A stretch of DNA of 40,301 nt from Candidatus Avitreponema avistercoris (GCA_017694555.1 JADIMS010000036.1:1-40301); one strand, 5' to 3'; positions 28,583 to 39,067 are shown, counted from the stretch's first letter. Numbers and translations: made by a program. Notes: generated by a model not told the origin, from the letters alone.

Positions 28583-30658
28583 TCAGGCGTCTTCGGCGGA
28601 CTGTTTCAGGAATTCTTTGGAAGCCGCAATCACCTCGTCGGCAATCTTGCCGGAAATCGGGCTGTAGTGGCTCAGCTCCATCTCAAACGAACCTGTGCTG
28701 CTGGTGATGGCCCGTAAGTCGATGGCATATTTCAGCAGTTCGCGGTGCGGCACCTGCGCGCGGATTTCTTCGATTCCGCCGGCCAGGCTGTTCTGTCCGG
28801 TGATGTGCCCGCGCCTTCCCGAAAGGTCGCTCATGATGTCGCCGAGGTTTTTCGCGTCCACAAACACCGTCAGATTCATAATCGGTTCAAGCAGGATCGG
28901 GTTGCCCATTTTCATGGCTTCCCGGAAAGCGTTGCGTGCGGCAATTTTGAATGCCAGTTCGGAAGAATCCACCGGATGCTCTTTTCCGTCCACGACGGTT
29001 ACCCCGACGTCCACCACCGGATAACCGGCCAGTACGCCGGATTCCATCGCTTCCTTTACGCCCTTTTCCACACCCGGAATGTACCCCTTGGAAATGGCGC
29101 CGCCGAAGATTGCGTTGGTAAAGGAATAACCGGCGCCGCGTTCGAGCGGTTCCAGTGCGAGCACTACGCGTCCGTACTGGCCGTGACCGCCGGACTGCTT
29201 TTTATGGGTGTATTCCGCCTGGGTTTTCCGCTGGATGGTTTCGCGGTAGGCGATGCGCGGTTCCGCAGTCAGAATGTTGATTTTGGACTGGGCGCGGATC
29301 CGGTCCAGAACAATGCTGATGTGGAGGTCGCCCATGCCGGAAAGGACATTTTGCCGCGTTTCCGGGTTGTATACAAAGGAAAGCGTTTTATCCTCTTCGC
29401 AGGCCCGCATCAAAAGGCCTCCCAGCTTGTCTTCGTCCTTTTTTTCGCCGGCTGAAACCGCCATCGAATACACCGGCGCAGGGGTTTGCAGCTTGCAGAA
29501 CGGGCGCGCATCCGCGGATGCAGCAAGCGTATCGTTTGTTTTGGCAAAGGGCAGTTTTGCCGCCACGCCGACGTCCCCGGCTGCCAGTTCACGGGTTTCG
29601 GTAAGCTTTTTGCCGGCGGCGCGGTACAGTTTTCCGGTTTTTTCTTTTTTGCCTTCGTTGACATTGAACACTTCGGTATCCTGCGTCAGCGTTCCGGAAA
29701 CAACCTTGATGTAGGAAAGTTTGCCGGAAAACTGGTCGTTGGCGGTTTTTACCACAAAAGCCGCCAACGGGCCGGACGCGCTGACAGCAGCCGGCGCTTC
29801 CTGGCCGTCCGCATCCAGGACGGTTTCCGCGGCTCCTTCCGGGGAAGGCAGGATTTCGGCAATGAAGTCCAAAAGCGGTACGCAGCCGGAATTCTGCGCG
29901 GCGGATCCGGCAAATACGGGTACGATGGCGCCGGCGGCCATGGCGAGCTTCAGCCCCCGGATGATGTCTTCGTCGCTGAGCCCGGCTTCGTCGATGAATT
30001 TCACCAGCAGGTCGTCGTCGCCTTCTGCCGCCGCGCCGGCCAGCACTTCTTTTGCGCGTTTTACGGTGTCTGCCATGCTGTCCGGAACGGCGGTTTCCGC
30101 CCCGTTTTCATCGTAGGCTTTGCCGTGCAGAAGATCCACGCAGCCTTTGTACTGCGCGCCTTGTCCGATGGGGATGGAAACCGGGCAGATTTCGGTCTTG
30201 AATTGTTCGCGCAGTCCCTGAATGCAGGCGTCAAAATCGGCGCGTTCGCCGTCCAGTTTGTTGATAAACACCATGCGCGGTTTGCCTGCGGCGTCCAGAT
30301 TCCGCCACAGCTTGATGGTTTCGATTTGTACGCCGGAACGCGCGTCAACCAGCATCAACGCGGTTTCAGACGCCCGGAAAGCGGCGGTTACTTCGCCGGT
30401 GAAGTCCGATGATCCGGGGGTGTCCCAGAAATTGAGGTTTTTGCCCTGCCATTCCAGATTGGCAAGCGCGGCGCGGATGGAGATTTTGCGTTCAATTTCC
30501 TCCGGCGTAAAGTCGCTGACGGTTTTTCCGGATTCCACGGTTTCCGCTTTCGGGATGACGCCGGCTGTCTGCAGCAAATGCTCCACCAGTGTGGTTTTTC
30601 CCGTTTGTCCGTGTCCTGCGACCGCAAGGGTTCTGATTTGTTCTGTGGTAAAACTCAT
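28583..30658 (-). CDS. Elongation factor G-like GTPase (divergent FusA paralogue)
   Basis: P-loop GHGQTGKTTL, DTPGSSDF, NKLD, EF-G domains III-V (GGHGQYGRVVLALEPLERGAG, RRGHITGQ). Confidence 0.85.
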   Translation of the reverse strand: MSFTTEQIRTLAVAGHGQTGKTTLVEHLLQTAGVIPKAETVESGKTVSDFTPEEIERKISIRAALANLEWQGKNLNFWDTPGSSDFTGEVTAAFRASETALMLVDARSGVQIETIKLWRNLDAAGKPRMVFINKLDGERADFDACIQGLREQFKTEICPVSIPIGQGAQYKGCVDLLHGKAYDENGAETAVPDSMADTVKRAKEVLAGAAAEGDDDLLVKFIDEAGLSDEDIIRGLKLAMAAGAIVPVFAGSAAQNSGCVPLLDFIAEILPSPEGAAETVLDADGQEAPAAVSASGPLAAFVVKTANDQFSGKLSYIKVVSGTLTQDTEVFNVNEGKKEKTGKLYRAAGKKLTETRELAAGDVGVAAKLPFAKTNDTLAASADARPFCKLQTPAPVYSMAVSAGEKKDEDKLGGLLMRACEEDKTLSFVYNPETRQNVLSGMGDLHISIVLDRIRAQSKINILTAEPRIAYRETIQRKTQAEYTHKKQSGGHGQYGRVVLALEPLERGAGYSFTNAIFGGAISKGYIPGVEKGVKEAMESGVLAGYPVVDVGVTVVDGKEHPVDSSELAFKIAARNAFREAMKMGNPILLEPIMNLTVFVDAKNLGDIMSDLSGRRGHITGQNSLAGGIEEIRAQVPHRELLKYAIDLRAITSSTGSFEMELSHYSPISGKIADEVIAASKEFLKQSAEDA

Positions 30659-30717
30659 GCAATGCTCCCGAAAAGAAATTCACCCGGCAGAATATGTATG
30701 TCCGCACCGATACAAAT

Positions 30718-30747
30718 ATCCTACGGGCAGTTTTTGCGTATTGTCAA
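30718..30747 (-). promoter_or_regulatory. Predicted promoter for EF-G-like gene
   Basis: Minus strand TTGACA, 18-nt spacer, TAGGAT. Confidence 0.5.
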
Positions 30748-30775
30748 GGAAATAATATCGCGGTAAAGTATAGAT

Positions 30776-31987
30776 ATGGATTTATCGAATACGACGCTGC
30801 AAAATCTTATCCTGTCGCGGAAAAAAGCGCAGGAGGATGCGGAAAACCTTTACCGGAATCTCGGTTCACGGATTTTTCAGGCGGAAGACGCCAAATACAA
30901 GGACGCTTCTTCGGATTTGCCGGAAAGTTATGCCGGCTGGAAAACCCTGATGAGCGGAAGGGAAGAGGCCGCGTCTTTGGTGTTTTCCATCAAAGACAAT
31001 TTGAAGCGCGTCCAGGAGCTGGGTAAGGCGGACAAGGATTTGTCCAAGTCCCTTGCCGAAGCGAAGAAAAAACTGCGTGCTGCGGGCGTACACTGCGCCG
31101 TGGTTTTGTGGCCGCAATATACGCCGGAGCGCTTCCCTTCGTTTGCGCCGGTGTTTGCCGCGGCGGAAGAAGAAAAAAAAGAGTGCGCGAAGCTGGAAGA
31201 GCGCCAGCGTGCGGTGAACGAAGGCGTGGAAGCCGGCAAACCGCTCGGACGCATGATGGCGCAGTTCCGGGGCGCGGGGATTGCCGCCCAGCTGTATTAC
31301 CGGCGCAGCCGGTTTGAACAATGCGCCGGGGAAGCCATGGAAGCGCTGGTCTCCGCCGGCGCAGTAGGGAAACTCGGGCAGGAAATTGCCGCTTCCGGTA
31401 CGGAAGAGCTTGCGCAGGCTTTTACGCCCTTCTCGGAGGCGGCGCAGACCGTGCAGTCGTTTGCCGGCCGCCTGGAAAAATCCGAGGCGGAACGGCGCTC
31501 CGTTTCCGATGCACTGGAAGCCGGGGGCGCCGGGGAAAATCCCGCGCGGCGTCTGGATGAGCTGCGGGCGCAGATTAAAGAAAAGGACGCCGCCCTGGAC
31601 AACCTGTGCCGGGCAAGGGGGATGGATCATTGCGCCCTGTTTTTTGATGCAGCGGGCAATCCGCTTCCCGGCGCGCCGGATATGGAAAGCGATGCGCACG
31701 GTACGCTGCTGGCCGGCATCGCTTCTTTGCTGGCTGAAATCCACAGTCTGGACCACAAAATCGATGTGACGCAGACTGAGCTGAAAATTGCCGCGCTGGA
31801 AAAGACAATCGCCCGGTACGGGGAAGAAATAGACGGCCTGCGCCGCAAAACCGAAAGTCTGCAGGAACAGATTGCCAAACGGGAAAGCGCCATCGGGGAC
31901 GCAGCTTCGGAAAAAGCCGGTTTGGAAACGTATTTGGAAAAAATCACGGCGGAAGCCGGCGGGACGGAAAACGGCGGCGCGGAATAA
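30776..31987 (+). CDS. Coiled-coil hypothetical protein
   Basis: 403 aa, Glu/Lys/Ala-rich heptad-like stretches, ends 32 bp before EF-G. Confidence 0.6.
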   Translation: MDLSNTTLQNLILSRKKAQEDAENLYRNLGSRIFQAEDAKYKDASSDLPESYAGWKTLMSGREEAASLVFSIKDNLKRVQELGKADKDLSKSLAEAKKKLRAAGVHCAVVLWPQYTPERFPSFAPVFAAAEEEKKECAKLEERQRAVNEGVEAGKPLGRMMAQFRGAGIAAQLYYRRSRFEQCAGEAMEALVSAGAVGKLGQEIAASGTEELAQAFTPFSEAAQTVQSFAGRLEKSEAERRSVSDALEAGGAGENPARRLDELRAQIKEKDAALDNLCRARGMDHCALFFDAAGNPLPGAPDMESDAHGTLLAGIASLLAEIHSLDHKIDVTQTELKIAALEKTIARYGEEIDGLRRKTESLQEQIAKRESAIGDAASEKAGLETYLEKITAEAGGTENGGAE

Positions 31988-32019
31988 AAAATAAAAACGG
32001 CAAAACGCAGGATAATCGT

Positions 32020-34053
32020 ATGCTGAGTAAAATGCGGAATATCGGGATTATGGCGCACATCGATGCGGGCAAAACCACAACGACGGAGCGCATTCTCTTC
32101 TATACCGGGAAAATCCATGCCATCGGGGAGATTGACGACGGCGCCGCTACAATGGACTGGATGCCCCAGGAACAGGAACGGGGTATTACCATCCAGAGCG
32201 CCGCCACAACCACGTTTTGGCGGGATTTTCAGATTAATCTGATTGACACGCCCGGCCATGTGGATTTTACGGCCGAAGTGGAGCGTTCGCTGCGGGTTTT
32301 GGACGGCGCTGTAGCGGTTCTGTGCGCGGTGGGCGGCGTGCAGCCGCAAACGGAAACGGTGTGGCGGCAGGCAGACCAGTACAGGGTTCCGCGGATTTGC
32401 TTTGTGAATAAAATGGACCGGGTCGGCGCGGATTTTTTTGCTGCGATGGACGATGTGCGGGAAAAATTTGCCGCCCGCCCGCTTGCGCTGCAAATCCCGG
32501 TCGGGCAGGGCGCGGATTTTGAAGGCGTCATCGATTTGCTTTCCATGCAGGAAATCCGCTGGGACGAAGAAAGCGAGGGCGAACGGTTTTCGGTTTCCGG
32601 CATTGCGCCGGAGCGCAGGGAACTTGCGGAACAGTGGCGCGAGAAAGCGTTGGACGTGCTTTCGGAGTTTTCCGACGAACTGACGGAACTGCTGCTGGAC
32701 GGGCGCGAGCCGCCTGCGGAGCTTTTAAAGCGGGAAATCCGGCGGGGCGTCCTTGCGCAGGATTTTGTCCCGTTCTTATGCGGAAGCGCCCGCAAAAACA
32801 AAGGCGTGCAGCCTCTCCTGGACGCCGTGGTGGATTATCTGCCGGCGCCGGATGAAGTGCCGCCTGCCGTAGGGTTCCATCCGAAAAAAGAAACGGAGGT
32901 GGAAGTTCCGTGCAATCCGGACGGGAATCCTGTCGGGCTTGTGTTTAAGATTCAATATGACAGGGAAGCCGGCCCGCTCTGCTATGTGCGGATGTATTCC
33001 GGCAAGCTTTCAGCAGGCGGCCAGATTTTCAATGTCGGGAAAAAGAAGCGCGAACGGATTAACCGTATCCTGCGAATGCATTCCAATAAGTCGGAACCGA
33101 TGCCGTCTATTTCCGCCGGCGACATCGGCGTGTTTGTCGGCCTGAAGTTTGCCCAGACGGGCGATACGCTTGCTTCCGAAGGAATGCCGGTGCTGCTGGA
33201 ACAAATCCATTTTCCGGAACCGGTCATTTCGGTCGCGGTGGAACCGAAAACGCTTTCCGACCGGGACAAACTGAAAGAAACGCTGGAGATCCTGGCAAAA
33301 GAGGATCCGACATTCCAGTGCAGGGAAGACGCCGAAACCGGGCAGATTGTGATTTCCGGTATGGGCGAGCTGCACCTGGAAGTGCTTGTGACCCGGATGC
33401 TGGAAGATTTTAAGCTGGAAGCCCGCGTGGGCGCGCCGCAGGTGACATACCGGGAATCGGTCACGGCCGCCGCGGAATATACGGAGCATTTTGCCAAAAC
33501 GATTGGCGGAAAAGAAACGTCGGCAGGCGTTACGCTGCGGGTAGAGCCGGTGGAACGCGGCGGAGGCAACCGCTTTGTCAATGCGGTGAAAAAAACGGAC
33601 GCGCCGGAAGAAATGATGCAGGCCGTGGAAAATGCTGTCCGGAGTGCATTGTCTTCGGGAATCCGCTACGGGTATCCGTGTACGGATATTTTGGTTACGC
33701 TGGAAGCCGTAGAGTACAATGAGGCGGAAGCTACGCCGTTTGCTTTTGAGGCTGCCGCTTCCATGGCTTTTGACGGCGCCTGCCAAAAAGCCTCCCCCGA
33801 GCTTTTGGAGCCGGTGATGGATGTGGATATTTTCTGCCCCAAGGATTTTGTCGGGGACGCCATGAGCCAGATTACCCAGCGCGGCGGCCTGATCAGCAGT
33901 CTGGAATCCAAGCCGGCAACCGAACTGGTTCATGCGCAGGCGCCGATGGCGAAAATGTTCGGCTTTTCGACTGCCCTCCGGTCCGTAACGCAGGGGCGCG
34001 GTTCGTTTTCGATGCGGTTTTCCCATTTTGAGGTAAAAAAAGGCGGGCTCTGA
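32020..34053 (+). CDS. Elongation factor G
   Basis: [59 protein letters not shown]; full-length 677 aa. Confidence 0.93.
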   Translation: MLSKMRNIGIMAHIDAGKTTTTERILFYTGKIHAIGEIDDGAATMDWMPQEQERGITIQSAATTTFWRDFQINLIDTPGHVDFTAEVERSLRVLDGAVAVLCAVGGVQPQTETVWRQADQYRVPRICFVNKMDRVGADFFAAMDDVREKFAARPLALQIPVGQGADFEGVIDLLSMQEIRWDEESEGERFSVSGIAPERRELAEQWREKALDVLSEFSDELTELLLDGREPPAELLKREIRRGVLAQDFVPFLCGSARKNKGVQPLLDAVVDYLPAPDEVPPAVGFHPKKETEVEVPCNPDGNPVGLVFKIQYDREAGPLCYVRMYSGKLSAGGQIFNVGKKKRERINRILRMHSNKSEPMPSISAGDIGVFVGLKFAQTGDTLASEGMPVLLEQIHFPEPVISVAVEPKTLSDRDKLKETLEILAKEDPTFQCREDAETGQIVISGMGELHLEVLVTRMLEDFKLEARVGAPQVTYRESVTAAAEYTEHFAKTIGGKETSAGVTLRVEPVERGGGNRFVNAVKKTDAPEEMMQAVENAVRSALSSGIRYGYPCTDILVTLEAVEYNEAEATPFAFEAAASMAFDGACQKASPELLEPVMDVDIFCPKDFVGDAMSQITQRGGLISSLESKPATELVHAQAPMAKMFGFSTALRSVTQGRGSFSMRFSHFEVKKGGL

Positions 34054-34082
34054 CGCTTTCCGGCAGCGTATAATTTTGTGTT

Positions 34083-34850
34083 ATGGATGTTACCCCGGCG
34101 CAGTTCCGGGGTTCTTCTGGTATGAAACAGCCGGCGCTTCCTTCGAAGCCTCGGAAATCCGTCCGGAGTGTACAGATGCTGCTGGATTATTTCCGTAATT
34201 TTTTATTCCGCGAATTCATCGACCGGAATGTCGTCTCCCTGGTCAGGAAAAACATGGAGCCGTTCCGCGTCCTGTTGTCGTATTACCGTTGTGCGATGAT
34301 GGCGGTGGAAACAAAATTCAACGTTTTGAATGAACAGTTTTCCCTGCAATATGACCGCAATCCCATCGAAAGCATCAAAACAAGACTGAAAAGCGTAGAA
34401 AGCATTATCAAGAAGATACAGGCCCGGAATCTTCCGGTCAGTCTGGAATCCGTTGTGAATCATATTCATGATGTAGCCGGAGTACGGATTGTTTGTTCGT
34501 TTACCGACGATATTTACCGCCTTGCGGACTGCCTGCTGCAGCAGGACGACGTGAAGCTGATCCGGCGGAAAGATTACATCCAGAACCCGAAGCCGGGCGG
34601 ATACCGCAGTCTGCATCTGATTGTGGAAGTGCCGATTTTTCTGGAACAGGGCCGCCGCGAAATGCGGGTGGAAGTGCAGCTGCGTACCATTGCCATGGAT
34701 TTTTGGGCCAGCGTGGATCATAAAATCCGCTACAAGAAAGATATTGCCGAAAGCGAGCAGGCCGCTATTGCGCAGGAACTGGCAGAGTGCGCCGCGCTTT
34801 GCGCGGATATGGACCGGCGGATGGAAAATCTCAGGAGCCGGGTATTTTAG
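34083..34850 (+). CDS. Small alarmone synthetase (RelA/SpoT synthetase domain, RelQ/YjbM-like)
   Basis: DVAGVRIVCSFTDDIYRLAD, NPKPGGYRSLHLIVEVP, EVQLRTIAMDFWASVDHKIRYK; no HD hydrolase domain. Confidence 0.85.
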   Translation: MDVTPAQFRGSSGMKQPALPSKPRKSVRSVQMLLDYFRNFLFREFIDRNVVSLVRKNMEPFRVLLSYYRCAMMAVETKFNVLNEQFSLQYDRNPIESIKTRLKSVESIIKKIQARNLPVSLESVVNHIHDVAGVRIVCSFTDDIYRLADCLLQQDDVKLIRRKDYIQNPKPGGYRSLHLIVEVPIFLEQGRREMRVEVQLRTIAMDFWASVDHKIRYKKDIAESEQAAIAQELAECAALCADMDRRMENLRSRVF

Positions 34851-35224
34851 CCGGAAGCTTTTTTTCCGGAACCTGACCTGCGCGTTTTGATTTCTTTTGC
34901 GATTTTTCCCAGGTTTTCAACCAGCTTCTGAATACGGGAAAACGGTTCATCCATTTCGATGGAATAAAAAATCTGCGTTCCCGTTTTTTCCGCTTTCAGG
35001 AAGCCGCCGTCTTTCAGCACTTTCAGGTGATGGGAAACGGCCGGGCGCGAGAGGGAAAGCTTTGCGGTGATTTCCGTAACGTTCATGCCGCCGTCCAGTT
35101 TTTCGCTCAGCAGAATAAGGATATCCTGCCGGACAGGGTCTCCCATAACAAACAATGCCTGCCTGCACGCCTTGAATTGCGCCCGGACGGTGCGCAGGTC
35201 TTTTTCGATATTGTACTGATCCAT
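34847..35224 (-). CDS. ArsR-family winged-helix repressor
   Basis: MGDPVRQDILILLSE, VTEITAKLSLSRPAVSHHLKVLKDGGFLKAEKTGTQIFYSI. Confidence 0.88.
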   Translation of the reverse strand: MDQYNIEKDLRTVRAQFKACRQALFVMGDPVRQDILILLSEKLDGGMNVTEITAKLSLSRPAVSHHLKVLKDGGFLKAEKTGTQIFYSIEMDEPFSRIQKLVENLGKIAKEIKTRRSGSGKKASG

Positions 35225-35253
35225 AGTAATTTCCCCCGGAAAATAACAATCCG

Positions 35254-35282
35254 ATAATAGGCGCTAGCGTACCGCCTGTCAA
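35254..35282 (-). promoter_or_regulatory. ArsR gene promoter
   Basis: Minus strand TTGACA, 17-nt spacer, TATTAT. Confidence 0.7.
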
Positions 35283-35314
35283 TGAAAATACCGGAAATTA
35301 TTCTTTATTTTCCC

Positions 35315-35343
35315 TTGACCAAAAAGAAGGAATCCGCTATCTT
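35315..35343 (+). promoter_or_regulatory. RND operon promoter
   Basis: TTGACC, 17-nt spacer, TATCTT. Confidence 0.7.
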
Positions 35344-35383
35344 CGTTTATGTTCAAAGGTTTAAGTGATTGAACTGATAAACG
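35344..35383. promoter_or_regulatory. Nested palindrome, candidate ArsR operator
   Basis: CGTTTAT-GTTCAA-N12-TTGAAC-tg-ATAAACG, abutting the -10 and covering the predicted +1. Confidence 0.55.
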
Positions 35384-35447
35384 TTTAAGGCCGTCCCGCC
35401 CGGATGGCGCGGCTGTAAACGGAAAAAAAGGAGGAATGGAGGTTTTG

Positions 35448-38246
35448 ATGAAAAAACTTTTGAAGCATCCGTGGGCAGTGATTCTCCCCGTGCTGGCGGT
35501 CACCGTGTTCTTCAGTCTGCAAATCGGGTCAATCCGGATTGAAAACACGATGCGTTCGTTTTTTCCGCAAAAACATGAGTCGTACCGGAAAATGCTGGAA
35601 GCTGAAGACACCTTCGGCAGCATGAATGCGCTGGGCATTGCCTTGGAAACAGACGGCCCGTCGGTTATTACGGCAGAACCGGTTGCTGTTATTGACCGGA
35701 TCACGGAGCGCCTGGAGAATACGGCCGGCGTCGAATCCGTAGATTCGCTTTCTTCTATGGATTATGTTTACGGGGAGAACGGCGCGTTGTCTGCTTCCTC
35801 CCTGACCGGCGGGGATTTTTCCGGCACTCCGGAAGAGTTGGAGGAACTCCGTTATAAAATTTCAGACTGGGAAGACATGTATGACCGCGTGATTCTTTCT
35901 GACGACGGCCGTGCGGCGCAGATTTTGGTTGCCCTGCAGGCCGATGCGGATGCGGCGCAGACGGAAGCGCTTTTGCAGGAAATCCGGCAGATTGTTGCGG
36001 AAGAAACGGAAGGCAGCAGTCTGACGGTGCGGTTTTACGGCGATCCCGTTTTGAGCGAATATTCCAAAACCTTTATGCTGTCGGATCTCGCGCGGCTGAT
36101 TCCCCTTGTGTCCGTAATTGTGCTGGTTACGCTTTTTCTTTCGTTCAAGACGCTGGACGGAACGCTGCTGCCGCTGATTACGGTTTTGGTCAGTACCGTA
36201 TGGACATGCGGATTGATGGCCTTGTTTGACGTGACGTTTACGCTGGTTTCCAGTGTGATTCCGGTTGCCCTGATCGGCGTGGGGTCGGCATACGGGATTC
36301 ATGTTCTGTCGCACTACTACACTGAATTGGACCGCTTTCAGGGTGAAATGACGAAGGAAGCGCATGTGGAAATCATCGCCGCCGGGCTGCGGGATGTGCG
36401 GACAGCCGTTTTTCTTGCAGGATTGACGACGGTAGCCGGATTTATTTCGTTAATTTCCAGCCCGCTCGGCCCGCTGCACAGTTTTGCTGTTTTTTCTGCC
36501 ATCGGCGTCGGCTTGTCTTTGCTGCTGGCGGTGCTGCTGATTCCGGCTATGCTGGCGCTCAAGCCTGTTTCCCGCGTGGGGATCCGGTCGGCGCGTGCAA
36601 AGCGGATCGCGGAAAAAATGCGGAAAAAGATGGCGTCCCGGGGAATGGCGCTGGAAGGGAACCCGGGATCCGGACTGCTGCGGGTGTACCGGCTGCTTTG
36701 CGGAAGCAAAGTCCGGCTGGCGTTGTTTTTGCTTTTTATCGGCGTATGTTCGTATTTCGGCCTTGCCCGCCTCAAAGTGGACAGCGCGCTTATCAATTAT
36801 TTTTCGCCGGACTCCGGGTTCCGGCAGGATGTCGCGTATGCGGATGAAAACTTTGCCGGAACGAACAGCCTGTACTTCATTATTCAGGGTGAAGAAAAAG
36901 GCGCGATGACCAATCCTGAAATCCTGAAGGCCGTGGATGATTTGCAGGCGTATTTGCTTTCCCGTTATCCGGATATCGGCAAAACGGTTTCGTTCACGAC
37001 ATTCATCAAGCGGATGAATCAGGTGATGCACATTCCGGAGGCTTCCGGGCTTGCGGAAGCGGGGTATGCAGACGGAGGATTTTCCGGGGACGGAGAAGAT
37101 ATGTTTCCGCTGTCCGGTTCTTTTTATACAGAAGAAGCGGACGCCGGGGAAGAAGCGGATACAGATACACTCTCTTCGTTCGGAAGTTTTTCATTTGAAG
37201 ATTTTGAGGAACCTGAAGCGTCTCCGGTAAAAGAATTCACGGATCCCAACATTGAATTTGCGCGGCGCCTGAATACCACAATGACAGTAGGCGGGGCTTT
37301 GGAAATGCTGAACCGGGTTTACTTTCAGGCCGGCGGAAAACACGCAACGGTGGAAGACATGATCGTCCTGCTGGAAAAAGAATTAAACTTCAACGGCATG
37401 GATTATTATGAAATTCCTTATGATACCGCAAAATATCCGGCGGCCACACGGGAGGAATTGTCTGATCTTGTGTCGCAGTACCTGCTTTTGTTCAGCGGGT
37501 CGCTGGACCGGTTTGCGGATGATTCTCTGGCGCCGCAGTCAATCCGGATGATGATCCAATTGCGGACGCACAGCACAGACGCCATTCACGGCATTGTGCA
37601 GGATGCCCGTTCTTATGCCGGACGGTATTTTCCGGAAGGATACAGTATCTATGCTACGGGAAATGCGGAGATGCAGTATGTGATGACCAATCTGATTGTT
37701 TCCAGCCAGATTTCCAGTCTGCTGGTTTCCATCGTCATCGTATTTGTGATTCTCGCCGTTGCATTCCGGTCGGTATGGGCCGGACTTCTCGGCGCGGTTC
37801 CGCTTGCGCTTACGATTTTGCTGAATTACATGGTGATGGGTTTTTCCGGCATCAATTTGGATTTGATTACGAGCATCATCGCTTCCGTGGCAATCGGCGT
37901 GGGAATCGACTACACGATTCATTTTCTGACAACGTATAAAAACGAGCGTGCGTTGTCCGGCGATTTGCCCGCCGTCCTGCGCGGAACGTTTGCAAAAAGC
38001 GGAAGGGGAATTGTGACAAATGCGGTTGCTGTCGGACTGGGATTCCTGGTTCTTGTGTTTTCGGAATTCATCGTTCTGCGCTATATCGGCGTTCTGGTGG
38101 CAACCGTTATGTTTACGAGTTCAATTTTGGCTATGACCGTGATCCCCGGATTTCTGGTCATCTTTGATCCGAAATTCATCCGTCCGAAAACCGGAAATCT
38201 GTCCGGAAATACGGAACGCAGGGATGAAGAAAATACGCAGTCATGA
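35448..38246 (+). CDS. RND/MMPL-family exporter (COG1033-like)
   Basis: Two repeated halves of TM bundles (GVGSAYGIHVLSHYY; GVGIDYTIHFLTTYK) with large periplasmic loops; ATG 35448 with GGAGG SD. Confidence 0.88.
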   Translation: MKKLLKHPWAVILPVLAVTVFFSLQIGSIRIENTMRSFFPQKHESYRKMLEAEDTFGSMNALGIALETDGPSVITAEPVAVIDRITERLENTAGVESVDSLSSMDYVYGENGALSASSLTGGDFSGTPEELEELRYKISDWEDMYDRVILSDDGRAAQILVALQADADAAQTEALLQEIRQIVAEETEGSSLTVRFYGDPVLSEYSKTFMLSDLARLIPLVSVIVLVTLFLSFKTLDGTLLPLITVLVSTVWTCGLMALFDVTFTLVSSVIPVALIGVGSAYGIHVLSHYYTELDRFQGEMTKEAHVEIIAAGLRDVRTAVFLAGLTTVAGFISLISSPLGPLHSFAVFSAIGVGLSLLLAVLLIPAMLALKPVSRVGIRSARAKRIAEKMRKKMASRGMALEGNPGSGLLRVYRLLCGSKVRLALFLLFIGVCSYFGLARLKVDSALINYFSPDSGFRQDVAYADENFAGTNSLYFIIQGEEKGAMTNPEILKAVDDLQAYLLSRYPDIGKTVSFTTFIKRMNQVMHIPEASGLAEAGYADGGFSGDGEDMFPLSGSFYTEEADAGEEADTDTLSSFGSFSFEDFEEPEASPVKEFTDPNIEFARRLNTTMTVGGALEMLNRVYFQAGGKHATVEDMIVLLEKELNFNGMDYYEIPYDTAKYPAATREELSDLVSQYLLLFSGSLDRFADDSLAPQSIRMMIQLRTHSTDAIHGIVQDARSYAGRYFPEGYSIYATGNAEMQYVMTNLIVSSQISSLLVSIVIVFVILAVAFRSVWAGLLGAVPLALTILLNYMVMGFSGINLDLITSIIASVAIGVGIDYTIHFLTTYKNERALSGDLPAVLRGTFAKSGRGIVTNAVAVGLGFLVLVFSEFIVLRYIGVLVATVMFTSSILAMTVIPGFLVIFDPKFIRPKTGNLSGNTERRDEENTQS

Positions 38247-38258
38247 TGGAGGTATCGT

Positions 38259-39035
38259 ATGCGTTTGTTTGTGAAAAATGCCGCTGCACTGGGATTTCTT
38301 CTGGCGGCCGGAGTTTCGGTTTTTGCACTGGACGGACGGACCGTCATGCAGCAGGCGGATGATGTAAAAAAACCGGACTATTCCCATACGCTGGTGAAAA
38401 TGGATTTGATTGAGAAAAACGGTCAGGTTGAAACGCGCGTGGTGGAACAGTGGGGAATGCGGAAAAACGGTTTGAATTCCGTGGTGATGATTTTCCGTTC
38501 GCCGGCGTCCGTGAAAAATACCCGTTTCCTGCAAATCGAAAACGAAGGGCGGGCGGACGATAAATGGATTTATCTCCCGGCATTGCGCAACACGCGGAGG
38601 ATTGCGGCTTCGGAAGGGGATAAGTCATTCATGGGAACGGATGCAACATACGATGACATGAGTTCGCGTGAAGTGGATGACGACAGGCATGAACTTTTGG
38701 AAGAGAAAAGCATAAACGGTTTTGCCTGTTATGTGGTGCGTTCGGAGCCGGTGGATCCGGACTCTTCCCAATACCAATACCGGGTATCGTATATCGATAA
38801 GGCAACTATGGTTCCGGTGTTCGTGCAAATGTACGACAAACAGGGCGGACTGGTGAAAGAGCTTACGGTAGAACGGCTGCAAAATGTCAATGGTTACGAC
38901 ACGCCGGTGGAAACCCTTTTGGAGAATGTACAGACCGGTCATGCGACCCGTATGGTCATTACGAATATCGAAGTGGACAAACCGGTGCCGGATAAAGTAT
39001 TTACGCAGAACTTTTTGAATACCGGGCGCTTTTAA
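38259..39035 (+). CDS. LolA-like outer membrane lipoprotein-sorting family protein
   Basis: Signal peptide; RFLQIENEGRADDKWIYLPALRNTRRIAASEGDKSFMGTDATYDDM. Confidence 0.82.
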   Translation: MRLFVKNAAALGFLLAAGVSVFALDGRTVMQQADDVKKPDYSHTLVKMDLIEKNGQVETRVVEQWGMRKNGLNSVVMIFRSPASVKNTRFLQIENEGRADDKWIYLPALRNTRRIAASEGDKSFMGTDATYDDMSSREVDDDRHELLEEKSINGFACYVVRSEPVDPDSSQYQYRVSYIDKATMVPVFVQMYDKQGGLVKELTVERLQNVNGYDTPVETLLENVQTGHATRMVITNIEVDKPVPDKVFTQNFLNTGRF

Positions 39036-39067
39036 ACCGGCGCAGAAAAATTCCGGCAGGAGGATTT

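Noticed and set aside
29486-30412. 308-aa plus ORF opposite the EF-G-like gene
   Set aside because: Antisense shadow ORF of a confident GTPase gene
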